This document shows, in pieces, positions 11,011 through 22,738 of a stretch of DNA of 64,000 nt (position 1 is the stretch's first letter; each line of letters opens with the position of its first letter). A program made the position numbers and the translations under genes. Source of the stretch: Siphonodentalium dalli (taxonomy: Eukaryota; Mollusca; Scaphopoda; Gadilida; Siphonodentaliidae); contig CP136069.1 of assembly GCA_032622095.1 (NCBI GenBank), forward strand, positions 128,383,123-128,447,122, in the 5' to 3' direction. The notes beneath the pieces are model-generated. The model saw nothing but the letters and a program-made list of their open reading frames with translations. It searched no databases and was not told the origin of the DNA.

Positions 11011-13050
11011 AGTGTGCACTGTGCACACTGAGTGTGCACACCGGTTGTAACTGATCTTTATTTCATAGATGCTGTATTGTAATATGTATAAGTCAACTAG
11101 TTACGTAAAACCAATGATGGAGACCAAAATGGCCGCCATAAAACTAAAAAAAAATCCGATAAAATTACCTGCTTCCGAGTTGCAATGTTATGTCATCTGC
11201 ATGTTATGAGTTTTGTAGCTTATTCGTTCGTGCATATATGTCTGTTGATAATGTGATCAGAATCCAATAAAACTGTTGGCATTGAGAAATTAAATGCTCA
11301 TTTTATTTCTCAAAATCGACATGCAATGCCAAATTGCCACAATGGGATAGTGTTTCAACCTGACATCCATTTTGTGGTATACAAGTCAACGTTCTGCTTG
11401 GTGATGAAACTGCTGACTCAATAACCAATGTAGGTGTCCACGGTAATGACTCATTAGACCCGCTTACACAAACCGTCAAGCAATAACAACCAATTTAGAA
11501 TCCTGATAAATGCGGGTATGCAAAGAATGGACAATTTATTTTATATATCTCATCAATGTTGTCAATGCGTACTGGGGTAATTTATTTTCACGTTCATTTG
11601 AGTGATATTCTATGGAAATAACCGAAACAAATCTCAAACAAATCTGACAAAATACGTATCTGTGTCGTTATATTCTCGCTATGGTCCCATCAGACGTGGA
11701 TTTATGCTTATTTACTTAAGCAGTTCATTTGAGTATTTGCTTATCTGTACTTAATTATATGCCGCTTGATATGCGTGGTTGCAGGTGTATTAATTATTTT
11801 ATTGAATACACATTGACGACCAATAGTATAATTATTGTCCTGCTAATGTACTATAGATCTTGTATGTCTGAGTAGTGGCTGATGCCTTCGGCGAGTTATA
11901 TATATGCATTCGCTTCCATATTATTTTATATCTTCCCGGATGTCCAGAATTCGCGTTGCTATCACAATATATTTAAACACATTATATGTATTCAGTATTT
12001 AACTTCATACAAGGCATTGGTCATTTTAAATAATATCAAGTTACTTGGAACTTACCCCAAGAATGTTGCACAGAACCAACTTTCAGGTTTGGTTGGAACA
12101 GGTAGAATATTATCAAAACTGACCCCTCATTTGTAAATACTAATGCTTTAAACGATAACGGTAAGTGTGAGGCCGTGGTATTGATTGTGCTAAGTCCCAT
12201 GAAATTTGGATCCATGAAAGTTGGTCTCACACTGTAGGTATCACACGACTCTCCGTCACACGTACCCAACTATGATAATCACGTACAGTACTCGAATGGG
12301 ATAAAACTATATCATCCAATTTATATATCAGTATGGAGCAATCTCGGCAATTAACCAAAGATGAAAAGTACAAGGATTAGAAAGCCACACAGTTAGAAGA
12401 CGTGCTCAAAATGTCATATACTCAGTTGCTCAGCATTAAGATGATGCTTGTCATACTAAATGTGTCCCTTTCACTGATGCTGATCCATTTCAAGCAACGG
12501 GATGGCAACTCGTTGGTCACATGTTATCAGCCATAGCCGCGGAATTAGTTTTTAATCAAAATAGAGTATAACCGCTACAGGTAGGACATTCTCAAGAAAT
12601 ATAGTAGCCGTGGAGTACTTTTAACACAAACAATAATTAGCAGCTCCTTTGCACGATCGCCAATTTTCTGCAATGGAACAACCTACGTATCTGATATATG
12701 TCAAATATTCATGATTGTGGTAATTGTCCCCAGGATACATTTTACGATATGCGTGAACCAATTATATGTATCTGACCGAAAGCATATATGCAAGCATGCG
12801 ATTATCACAAATATCAGATAATGTACATATGTGTGGTAGTTATTGCGTGCATTCATCTAAGTAAACGTCCCAGAATCCTTATTTTAGCTTAATATTGAGG
12901 AATTTGAAGCCGTAATGGGTCGGTATATTTTGAGTAATACAAGGCGTTGTCCGTGAATATGGTACAGGACTGGCACAAACACTCCACTATAGTCTTGCTA
13001 TTCTTCTTCGTGTCTGTCTGTCTGTGTTCTATATAACTTTATGTGGGGAC
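11011..13050. other. Intergenic, no supported gene
   Basis: Contains an 18-bp tandem TGTGCACACTGAG motif near 11002-11041 and otherwise unstructured AT-rich sequence. No frame with splice support or recognisable protein was found. Confidence 0.45.
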
Positions 13051-13352
13051 ATCTAGATGGCACCAAAGGAGTCTAACAGTTGTAACTTTTTACGAGGAAG
13101 ATATAATGGTTGGGGTTAACATTTTCTAAAGTGACACTTTTTGGTGTCAGTGCAGAAAAGTAGGAGTGCAGTACACATGAATTTTTTTTGTCGCCGTCTT
13201 TCACCAAACTTATACATAATAAAATCCATGATATGGCGCTGTTCGAGTAGGGGTGCACGGATGAGAGAGGGCCACCAAATTGATAACAACTAAACAATTT
13301 TTAGCGCCGATTTCCACCAATTAACACATATTCTTCTCCGTGATTCGATGAT
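13051..13352. repeat. Minisatellite flank, left of foldback element
   Basis: Contains the blocks GATGGCACCAAAG, TTTCACCAAACTTATACATAA, GGCCACCAAATTGATA and GCCGATTTCCACCAATTAAC. These recur in the same orientation, at a spacing of about 140 bp, at 18606-19015 on the other side of the foldback element, so the two stretches look like one array split by an insertion. Confidence 0.65.
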
Positions 13353-15151
13353 TCTAATAATCACCCAGTGTACGTGGTATCGCCAAAACCGAGGGTATCG
13401 CCAAAACCGAGAATATGGGAAAGTCATTTTCACGTATATGATATGGGGATATGTTTGTTTCTCATCGTAATAAAGACATCGAGCATCGTATGTGTATGTC
13501 TGCATGAAGCAGGAGTATTTATCCACTAGTTTTCATTTAGTTTTCCCAGATCAGACCATTAATTTTTTGGCGAATTTTTTCAATGGTGTTTTTGCTTTTG
13601 CTCACTCAAATTTTCGAGAACATCCATTCACTAGTATAGTTCCTGGACTCCCACGTTTCCAAAACAAATGCCGGTATATAGTTGAATCTGTCAATGAAGC
13701 ATACGATTTGACAGAATTAAAAAACATTCTCAATATCCGCGCGATATGAAGGGACCACTGTCGGTCCAGATAGATGCGAACGGCACAGATGAAGATGCGC
13801 CAAACGCCGAGTTTCTGTGCAGTAAATATGCGTATTACTTAAGGAGTTCTGATGAGTTTTCGAGTGTTTTTATGTGTATCTGAGACTGATAAATTGGACT
13901 GCGAATGTCATCTGAAATATGAATCCATAACATATTCGAAATATTGTGTGCATATATATATTATGAATGTGTTTCAATTGAAATTAATTGAACATTCATC
14001 TCAGCATTCAGATTTGCGATCTCAAGAACGTGAATGAATGATAACGCGATAACTTGATCACACGCACGTGAATGCTGCCGTTTCGCATGCATGCAGCGAA
14101 TCGGTTATTCGTTTAGTATTAACATGCTTGGAGTTTGTATATAGACCACACATGCCAGACGACACGCTACGGCGTATCAACGATTTGTCATAATCATGTT
14201 TATTTTACATACTTTAAATTATGACTCGTTCCCACTCGAGTAGACCGTTACGCGACAATGAAACCGAATCATCTTATTGAATATACATATATATATCGTA
14301 TTGCTCCAAATTATGCAATTCTGGCTTTTTTGAGAGTCATCAGATAAAATTGTAACGATTCTATGTTAACACACTAAACATCCGAAAATATATGTACACA
14401 TACAACAAAGTTACTGATATTTATAATAAACACTTCACTGTGGAACATGTGTATACTGCCATGATTGTTATGTGCACATGTAAATTGCACTATAGTTTAT
14501 AACTTTTCTAATTTAGCCATAGGACCACATATTTAGTGGGCATAATATTTACACAAGACTTCATTATGTTATCGTATAGGTTGCATATACTGTAATTGAT
14601 ATGTATGTTTAACCGAAATGAATCTTATCTCCGTCCTGAGTTTGGTTTATGGTTCTGACCAAAATTGTTATGGATGTTCAGCGTCAAGTCGCATCTGACT
14701 TTCCCTAACGCTTCGTCTATGGGCACAATTTCCAATGGCGCATCTGATTCAGACATGGTATTTCATAATACTAAATTCGTGATGCCACAAAATATCCGCG
14801 CAACACACAAGGGACCGGACGAATTGACTGATTAAGGGATCAATTATAATTTTATTATGATTTTATGCGGACTGGCTGTTTTTGCTTTGTTCACAGACAG
14901 AGATAATTGTTGTGATTATAGCTCCACTCGTGCAAATTTCACGAGGCCCGATGATGAGTATAACGTGTCATTCATCATAAATTTATTTGTCTTCGGGGAG
15001 AGTATTTGTTTTGTTGGGGCGGAGTCTTAACCTCTGTCAAACCATTCAACAGAGAAAAATGGACACCATAGCACATGGTGGCGGTCAGACGAGCAATGTC
15101 CAATGATAATTCTTATACAAAACATCACAGGAAAAAAGATAAATATTTATA

Positions 15152-17304
15152 CACTGTAAATCCATGTGTTAACTATTTGAACACGAAAAATGTAACAGAT
15201 AATTAACACATTAATGTGTTCAAATTTATAACACATGCGTTAAAAACATTAACACTGGTGTTAAATTTTTTAACACATAATGGCATTCAAAATTACTTAC
15301 ACTAGCGTTCAATTTTTTAACGCCAGTGTTCAAAACTTTAACGCTAATGTTCAAAATAGTTAACACTGGTGTTAAAAATAGTTTAACACAAACATGTGTT
15401 CTGAACACATGTAACAGATAATTAACACATTTTGGTGTTAAGAACCCCACATTTTAACACTGGTGTTAGAATAGGATCACACTGATGTTAACTCTTAAGA
15501 ACACCAGTGTTACATTTTGATAACATCAGTGTTAAAATAAGATACCCATTGTTCTTTCGCTAGAATGATTGACAAAAGATGAATTGTCCTGAATGAATTT
15601 TAATCAAAACAGATTATTTAAACATTAAACCAATCCAAATACATGTATGTATATGATACATAGCATTAAGAACATAACATTTCTTCAACGAATTTAAAAT
15701 AGTCCGAGAATTGTTTTCCTTTGAGGATAATACATGTATGTGACCACTACTCACAATGTCTATAGTGTCTGAACATAGTCCCCAAAATTCTCACTACCAA
15801 CACCAGAAACAGGAATATCCACTTTTGTGAGTACAAAATTCACATATTTTTGGGGTAGAGGATCCACGTGTAGTTACTGGAAACATTGATGAAGTCGCAC
15901 ACGTATATCCGCCATGCTATCACACAGTAACGTCCAGATGCACAGAATAATACCGACACAACCCATGCACTTTTTTTTATATATATCTGCTTTGATTGAA
16001 TAAACACTGTTTCCGATAGAGGTAGAATTTTAGCTAAACGGTCGTAATAGTTCCTGCTTCCAGTGTATCCAGTATGTGCATTATTCACATGTACAGCTTT
16101 TGACATTCAGCGTGTGAGGTTACATTTCATCCAACCATGTATTACAGCTTGATTTTTCTGTAAAATGTGAATCTCCGATCACTTCCGACGCATGCATATG
16201 AGCCCTGTCACGGCGCGTTTGATTTTGCACCGTTCAGAAGATTCCTGTCGATAGTTTTTCATATTCTTTCTGGTTCGATCGAGCATATGTCTGAAAAAGA
16301 GATTAAACAATTGTTAATAAAATTGAAATACGCTGTATATGGCCAGATGCTTGCAGAGTTATAAGGAATTACCGAACACAGCCCGTTATAGTATTTGTGG
16401 ACAATACAACGTGTATCCTCAAATAAAGGCGTCGATGACGGCCTATATATATGTCTTTAATATAATTAATTAATTTACCATAATATATAAAGAACATGTA
16501 TATATCGATACGCGGTTAATTGAATGTATAAATGTGTGTAGCAATTGTAAAATTATAAACTGATGAAATAAAATTGATATACTTTGATAACAACAAAACT
16601 GACCTCATATATGTTTATTTATCTGGCAGGACTGCAGTGATCAATTCCATTTTAACAAAGTCCGTCTTTCTATAACCACTGTGTGGTCATGGCATGTTGT
16701 ATAGCGATAACACTCCACATCTGGTAATACATCCACATCCTTAGCTATCTGGGTATATTACATAATGTATTCCCTGCTGGTACCATTCGAAACATCTTCT
16801 ACGACCTTGGAAGTCAAATTTAATTGACGTAGAGCATTGGCCGCGGGCTAATTGCTATGTATACAGTCTAACGGAATGTCCATCTTAAATTTAATCCAGT
16901 AAAACAAAACGCCTGCGTTATATGATTTGAACACGTGAATTAACGCCAGTGTTAAAAGAGTATCGTCCGTGTTTCCAAAACACGAAAAGGCGTATTAAAT
17001 GCGTTAAATATACACATATATGTCTTTCAAATAACTAAACAATTGGAAATTGACATGTCTTACGTGGTGGGATGTATCTTAATGACACATTATGGTTGCC
17101 AATTTTATATGCTGGTAACATTGTTTAACGCGACATGGCGTTAATTAGAGAAAGCAAACAATTTAGTTAACGCTGGTGTTAAGATTGGCCAAGTATTTTG
17201 TTGCGATGTAACACTGGTATTAATTATTATAACACTTAGCGTGATAAATTTTAACGCCAATAAGGTTGAACACGTTCAGATATTTAACACATGGTTTTAC
17301 AGTG
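15152..17304. mobile_element. Nested CACTG-ended TIR element with TTAACAC arrays (2.15 kb)
   Basis: Begins CACTGTAAATCCATGTGTTA and ends with the complement of CACTGTAAAACCATGTGTTA. Inside each end (15168-15540 and 16930-17290) is a dense array of short palindromic units of the type TTAACACTGGTGTTAA, in loose spacing. The middle (15545-16925) has no recognisable transposase. Terminal CACTG would fit EnSpm/CACTA-type elements, but TA bases flank both ends and the target duplication cannot be defined. It lies inside the spacer of the foldback element. Confidence 0.65.
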
Positions 17305-17432
17305 TACGTGCTCTATCCGCGAACATACTAGGCTACATCCGAAGACCACATGTTCTGTCTTTTAGTCGGCTAATTCATCCACTCGGTTATAAGGATGTGA
17401 CAGTGGTGTGTTGGTGTAACATAACACTTCCC

Positions 17433-17456
17433 CATATATATATATATATATATATA
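17433..17456. repeat. (TA)n microsatellite
   Basis: An uninterrupted run of TA inside the spacer of the foldback element. Confidence 0.95.
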
Positions 17457-18605
17457 GCTTCATCTGAGGAAGATACGTTATTTATCAAAACCGCATGGTC
17501 TGGTTTGAGTTTGTTTAAACATGGTGTTATAGGTTGGTAAGCTGACTACATGTGCTACATAGACACAATACAGAGGCCCATCGACATCCAGATAAGAAGG
17601 CACACACGTGTGCCACACATAGCACATTGTGATGATACATGTACGGATGTTTAAGGTTAACATAGAATCGTTACAATATTATCTGATGACTCTTAAAAAG
17701 CCAGAATTGCATAATTTGGAGCAATACGATATATGCATATTCGATAAGATGATTCGGTTTCATTGTCGTATGGATACGCCGTAGCGTGTCGTCCGGCATG
17801 TGTGGTCTATATACAAACTCCAAGCATGTTAAAACTAAACGAATATCCGATTAGGTGCATGCATGCAAACGGCAGCATTCACGTGCGTGTGATCAAGGCA
17901 TCGCGCTATCATTCATTCACGTTCTTGAGATCGCAAATCTGAATGCTGAGATGGATGTTCAATTAATTTCAATTGAAACACATTCATAATATATATGCAC
18001 ACAATATTTCGAATATGTTATGGATTCATATTTCAGATGACATTCGCAGTCCAATTGATCAGTCTCAGATACACATAAAAACACTCAACAGAACTCCTTA
18101 AGAATACGCATATTTACTGCCAAGAAACTCGGCGTTTGGTCGCATCTTCATCTGTGCCGTTCGCATCTTTCTGGGCCGACAGTGGTCCCTTCATATCGCG
18201 CGGATATTGAGAGCGACAAGTATTTTTTAAATTCTGTCAAATCGTATGCTTCATTGACAGATTCAATTATATACCGGCATTTGTTTTGGAAGCGTGGGAG
18301 TCCAGGAACTATACTAGTGAATGGATGTTCTCGAAAATTTGAGTGAGCAAAAGCAAAAACACCATTGAAAAAAATCGCCAAAAAAAATTAATGGTCTGAT
18401 CTTGGAAAACTAAATGACAACTAGTGGATAAATACTCCTGCTTCGTGTGGACATACACATACGATGCTCGGTGTCTGTATTACGATGAGAAACAAACATA
18501 TCCCCATATCATATACGTGAAAATGACTTTCCCATATTCTCGGTTTTGGCGATACCCTCGGTTTTGGCGATACCACGTACATGGGGGTGATAATCGTGTG
18601 ATTTA

Positions 18606-19015
18606 AAGACGCCAAATTGGTGCCGTTTGGGTGATAGATCGTGGGGGGGGGGGCTAAATTGATACGAATTTGTTTAGTTGCCGATTACCACCGTGTAAAC
18701 GTATACATAATCATCTCCAGGCGTCTAAAGGACGTGGTTTAAATGTGTCAAAAGTGGCGCCGTTCTAGTCATGAATGGGGAGGGGAGGGGCACAAAGCTA
18801 ATACAAATATGTTTGGCAACCAATTTCCACCAAATTCATTACACTTTCTTCGCCAGTGATACACGAGGATTCAAATTAGGTGGGTTAAAGACGCCACATT
18901 TGGTGCCGTTTTGGGTCAGGTGTGGAGAGAGGTGGGGCACCAACATTGATAAGAATGTTTTAGTGGCCGATATCCACCAAAATTATATATAAGCATCTCC
19001 ATAATTTGTTTTATA
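18606..19015. repeat. Minisatellite flank, right of foldback element, about 140-bp unit
   Basis: Three diverged units containing (T)TAAAGACGCCA, GGTGCCGTTTTGGGT, GGGGCACCAA, and a CCGAT.TCCACCAAA block followed by CATCTCC. The same blocks in the same orientation stand left of the foldback element. Confidence 0.7.
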
Positions 19016-22000
19016 AGGAGCTCTTGGGTTCAAATTTCACAACCTCGACAAAATATAGGTAATCAGCAAGCAAAACAAGCCGTGAGATACATAGAAGAAA
19101 TCATTAAACAGATACACAGAAGAAATCATGCAATTAAAAGTATATTTATCATTTTACAGAGATACATAATTTATATTCTTTCAAAATGAGGGACATGGAA
19201 CCGTCAGAGGACGGCATGTTAGAATGGCTCATGTATTACAACACGCTTGAGTCTGTCCCATTCAAGATATTTTCCACACAAAAAAATACAATTTGTTAAG
19301 AAAGATGGAAATGTATAGAATGCGCTGTTAAAAAATAGTGGTCACAGCGTGCAGTCAATTATAGTTTTCTTCGAAGATCGAAAAAACACAGCCAGTAGCA
19401 CAATGTCGTCGGGTATATTCGAAGACCTCGTAAAACGGGGTTTGGCGCGAAAACACTATTTTGCGGATTCGGAATCTGCGTGCTCGATTATATCGGGTAG
19501 AGTCTTATCGGGGCTGAATTCCAACTAGAAGCAGATTTTTTGGCATGTGACTAAATTTCGTATTTTTCATTGGACAGTTTTGTAAATTCAGAAAAGACGG
19601 AAAACTTTATACGAGGTTTGGGTTTTTGCGGAATACGACATATAATACTCGCCAAAAATGTGCAGTTTAATTCCATTTCATCTAATTCGAACGATGTTAT
19701 ATAGTGTTTAATATGCTCCATAATAGATTTTACTCAAATCAATCCTCAAGTAAAATGGCTACTAAGAAACAAACTGTCGCATATCAATATTTATTAAAGG
19801 TTTCGCACGTCATGTGTAGTAACTATCATATTATTACCAATTTGCCTACCACTTTACAGTTTGTGCTCATTTGTACCTGAGAATGAGGATGTTAAATTGC
19901 CGAATGCTCGTGCAATATAAAGATTATATATGTCGTAAAATGTGCTACAATTAACATACCGTTCCCTGTAGTATATTAGATGTATAGTACATATTACATT
20001 ACATTATAGTATACACCTATATATAGTGGCGTATACTCAATGGGCGCCATGGTAATCACAGTCGCTCTTATATTGCTATATCAAACGATCTAATTTGTTG
20101 GCTGTCAGCCTGACAATGCACCCCTGTGTCCGTGTGTACATGCCTATTTCCGTCTGACTGTCTGGCTGCCCATGAACCCTCTCGCCGAGTACTCTACCCG
20201 TTAATCGGGCCGTCGATCAATCAATACATCCACCCACCCACTCACCCACCCATGTGCATATGCATTATTTTATTAAATACACAAGTTGACTACACTACCA
20301 GACAGATAATGTAACCAATATAACAATATTCTAGTCATTTCATAAAGTAACTGATATATATGGCGCAGCATTTTACTAATCAAATGTTGGATAATGCTGT
20401 AAAATTTAATATTCCTTGTAGCAAATTTTTACCCATTATATTGTTGATGAACTAGAGTATATATATTTTCAATCCTATGTAATTTCAAAATTTCTTTCTG
20501 ATGAGTTAACATTTCAAAATGAAAGTATTTTGACATGAAAGTAGTTATACATAGTCGGCGAAAATTGGGAATATTATAAAGGTGGCATGGTGCACCAGCC
20601 ACCACTGGCCACTGCAGATGAGGAAAATAGGTCCATACAAACCTTAATTAGTGCCACAAGGCATGGTATGTTTATCAATTCATCTATATATGGTTATCAG
20701 TGTAAAAGGGGTGTACTTGATGTCTGCTCAAACGTGGGCAGTGCAGCTGTGACCATTGTTCGGGGCACTCTTTGTGAAAGAGACTACGAGACTACGACAG
20801 TAGAATCTACCGAGACTATCTTGCCAGTTTACTAGGAAGGCTAATCATTTCAACTTTCTTAAAACCATATAAAAATTCCTGGCATAGAAACACCACTTCG
20901 GAATGCCACGTTGTTTACGCTGGCCCCAACCAAGGCAAGTTAAAATGAGTGGAAATTCCATCCGAAATGCAAGGACGGACGTTAGTACAACATACTCCAG
21001 ATGAAGGCAACTGGTTCAAATTACCCTTACCTGTTCGAAAATAGGTTTGCTAAAGCTCAGCAACGCTACGTTGCTGAAATCAAATCCACCATTTTCGGTC
21101 TACCCAGCTACGGGGCCCAATTTAGCAACTGAGAACGGTGTGCCATGAGCATAGTACGACACGCCTGTTTGTGATAAGTTTCAAATGATATGTGGCTATG
21201 GTTCTCGTAGTTCACTTCAAGTTAGCTTTGAAATACCATAAAACTGTCTCAAATTTGCCCAAATTATGGTACATGTACTTAGACATAGTTGAATACCAGC
21301 TATGTGTGCAACACAGCTAACAGCTAACATATGTGTTGCATACCCAGCTATACGTATACATGTAGTATACTACAGTACGATTGCAAACGTATATTAGTTA
21401 ATTATCCATGGTGAGGTGTCATGTGTGTATGGCTATAAGCCATTGAAAGTAGGGCACACATGTAATGTACATCAGGTAAACGGTAAAAAAATATTTATCA
21501 AATATGCATCACGATAGGTTACTTTATGTTATTTTAATCTCTGACATTTCTCCACACGACGAAGGAACAAAACAACACACATTTAACTACCATTCAATAA
21601 TTTATAACCGATTGTCACTAATTTTGACGGCCACTATAAGCGTAAAGTACAAATCGATAATTCAGCTATATCTCGTATACTTGGCAAAACGTCGTATAAA
21701 TTCACAACGAAAATTATCACAAGAAAAAAAGTAATTATGTGCATATTACAATCATGAACGGGGGGTCTGACTGTGTGCACATACATGTAGTCTAACAACT
21801 TTCATTTCCCAACAATTACCGCCACAGTGAACGAGTTATTCAGTTTTTTGCATCTCCTGGAAAATCTGATTTTGGGCGGGAAGGTCGGTTTTACGAGGAT
21901 ATAAACGACGACATAACTTTTCAGGATACTCCAATAATGTCAGCTGACAAGACTCATATCCTAACATAAACAACTTAAAGTCTCACTCTGTGTCAGGCAC

Positions 22001-22025
22001 ATGTATAGCTAATAACTATATAGAT
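19016..22025. other. Intergenic, no supported gene
   Basis: About 3 kb with no recognisable exon. A perfect 9-bp-stem hairpin, TCAGCAACG-CTA-CGTTGCTGA, is at about 21057-21077. Short frames such as 20587-20835 have no protein-like features. Confidence 0.45.
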
Positions 22026-22556
22026 TATTTTTTTTAAACTGAGAATAATTAGCCAGCATAGCACCATGAACAGGCCGGGGAGCAGCTGGACATTTCTTTA
22101 AAGCATCTGTATCTTCATGGAGATATGATAACCCAAGTGTTCTCAAAATCTTAGTCCAACCCACTAGATGGAAATATATATCTCAATGTAAAACCCAATT
22201 TTCGTTTTTTATTTCTGTGAACTAATGTGTTTATGATGTTCTTATTTTGATCCCAATAAAAAATATTTAAAACAAACAAACAAACGTCAGTTCCAACCGT
22301 CGACTATACGATTTAAAATAAATGATAGCGTCTCAAGGACGCGCAGGTGGGAAGAATTAATCGCGATAAATAAAATGACAACCACTCCGACAACGTGAGC
22401 CATTACTTATAATCCATGGATAAAAATGACGTTTTGTGATGCCATTTGGATATGCATTTATGAGAACACTTTGGGCAAGAGTATTCTCTGTTCCCACCAA
22501 ATGTCCACAGCAGATGGGATTGCATCACTTTAAACTGGGCAACGCCGGGTACCCTC
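22026..22556 (+). mobile_element. Non-autonomous Helitron-like element, second copy
   Basis: Collinear with 1-485 over its whole length and ending GGGCAACGCCGGGTACCC, which is the hairpin part of the shared 3' end. The final CTAG has been lost here (the sequence continues TCGTGTC). No coding. Confidence 0.5.
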
Positions 22557-22738
22557 GTGTCTCTTATATATGCGAGCCCCCCCCTATGGTAGAATGCATT
22601 GGCACAGGTATTTCTAAAAAAAATTCAGGAAGCTCTAGTCATGGAAGGGTTAATAAATGAAATGTAAATAACAGACACCAAATGTAAATTTATAGACGCG
22701 AAATGTAAATAATATGCCAAATGTTGTTATTGTAAACA

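Larger units (their letters stand above)
13353..18605. mobile_element. Large foldback/TIR element with arms of about 1 kb
   Basis: The left arm (about 13353-14384) is the reverse complement of the right arm (about 17644-18605). Matching landmarks: TGTACGTGGTATCGCCAAAA at 13370 against 18575, TCCACTAGT at 13521 against 18420, ACGTGAATGCTGCCGTTT at 14068 against 17880, and TGTTAACACACTAAACATCC at 14363 against 17650. Identity looks above 85 percent, with small indels. The ends may extend to TAATCACCC on the left and GGGGGTGATAAT on the right, and no clean target duplication is visible. Each arm has one mirrored open frame (13492-13749 + and 18148-18381 -), which follows from the symmetry. No transposase was found, so it is non-autonomous or a foldback. 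Confidence 0.8.

Noticed and set aside
13852-14037. Open frame in the left foldback arm
   Set aside because: Random frame within an inverted repeat, without a maintained counterpart in the other arm.
15226-15450. Minus-strand frame of 74 codons
   Set aside because: Produced by the TTAACAC/GTGTTAA array.
13353-18605. Foldback element considered as a Polinton/Maverick
   Set aside because: Arm length would fit, but there is no polymerase, integrase, ATPase or capsid-like coding in the spacer.
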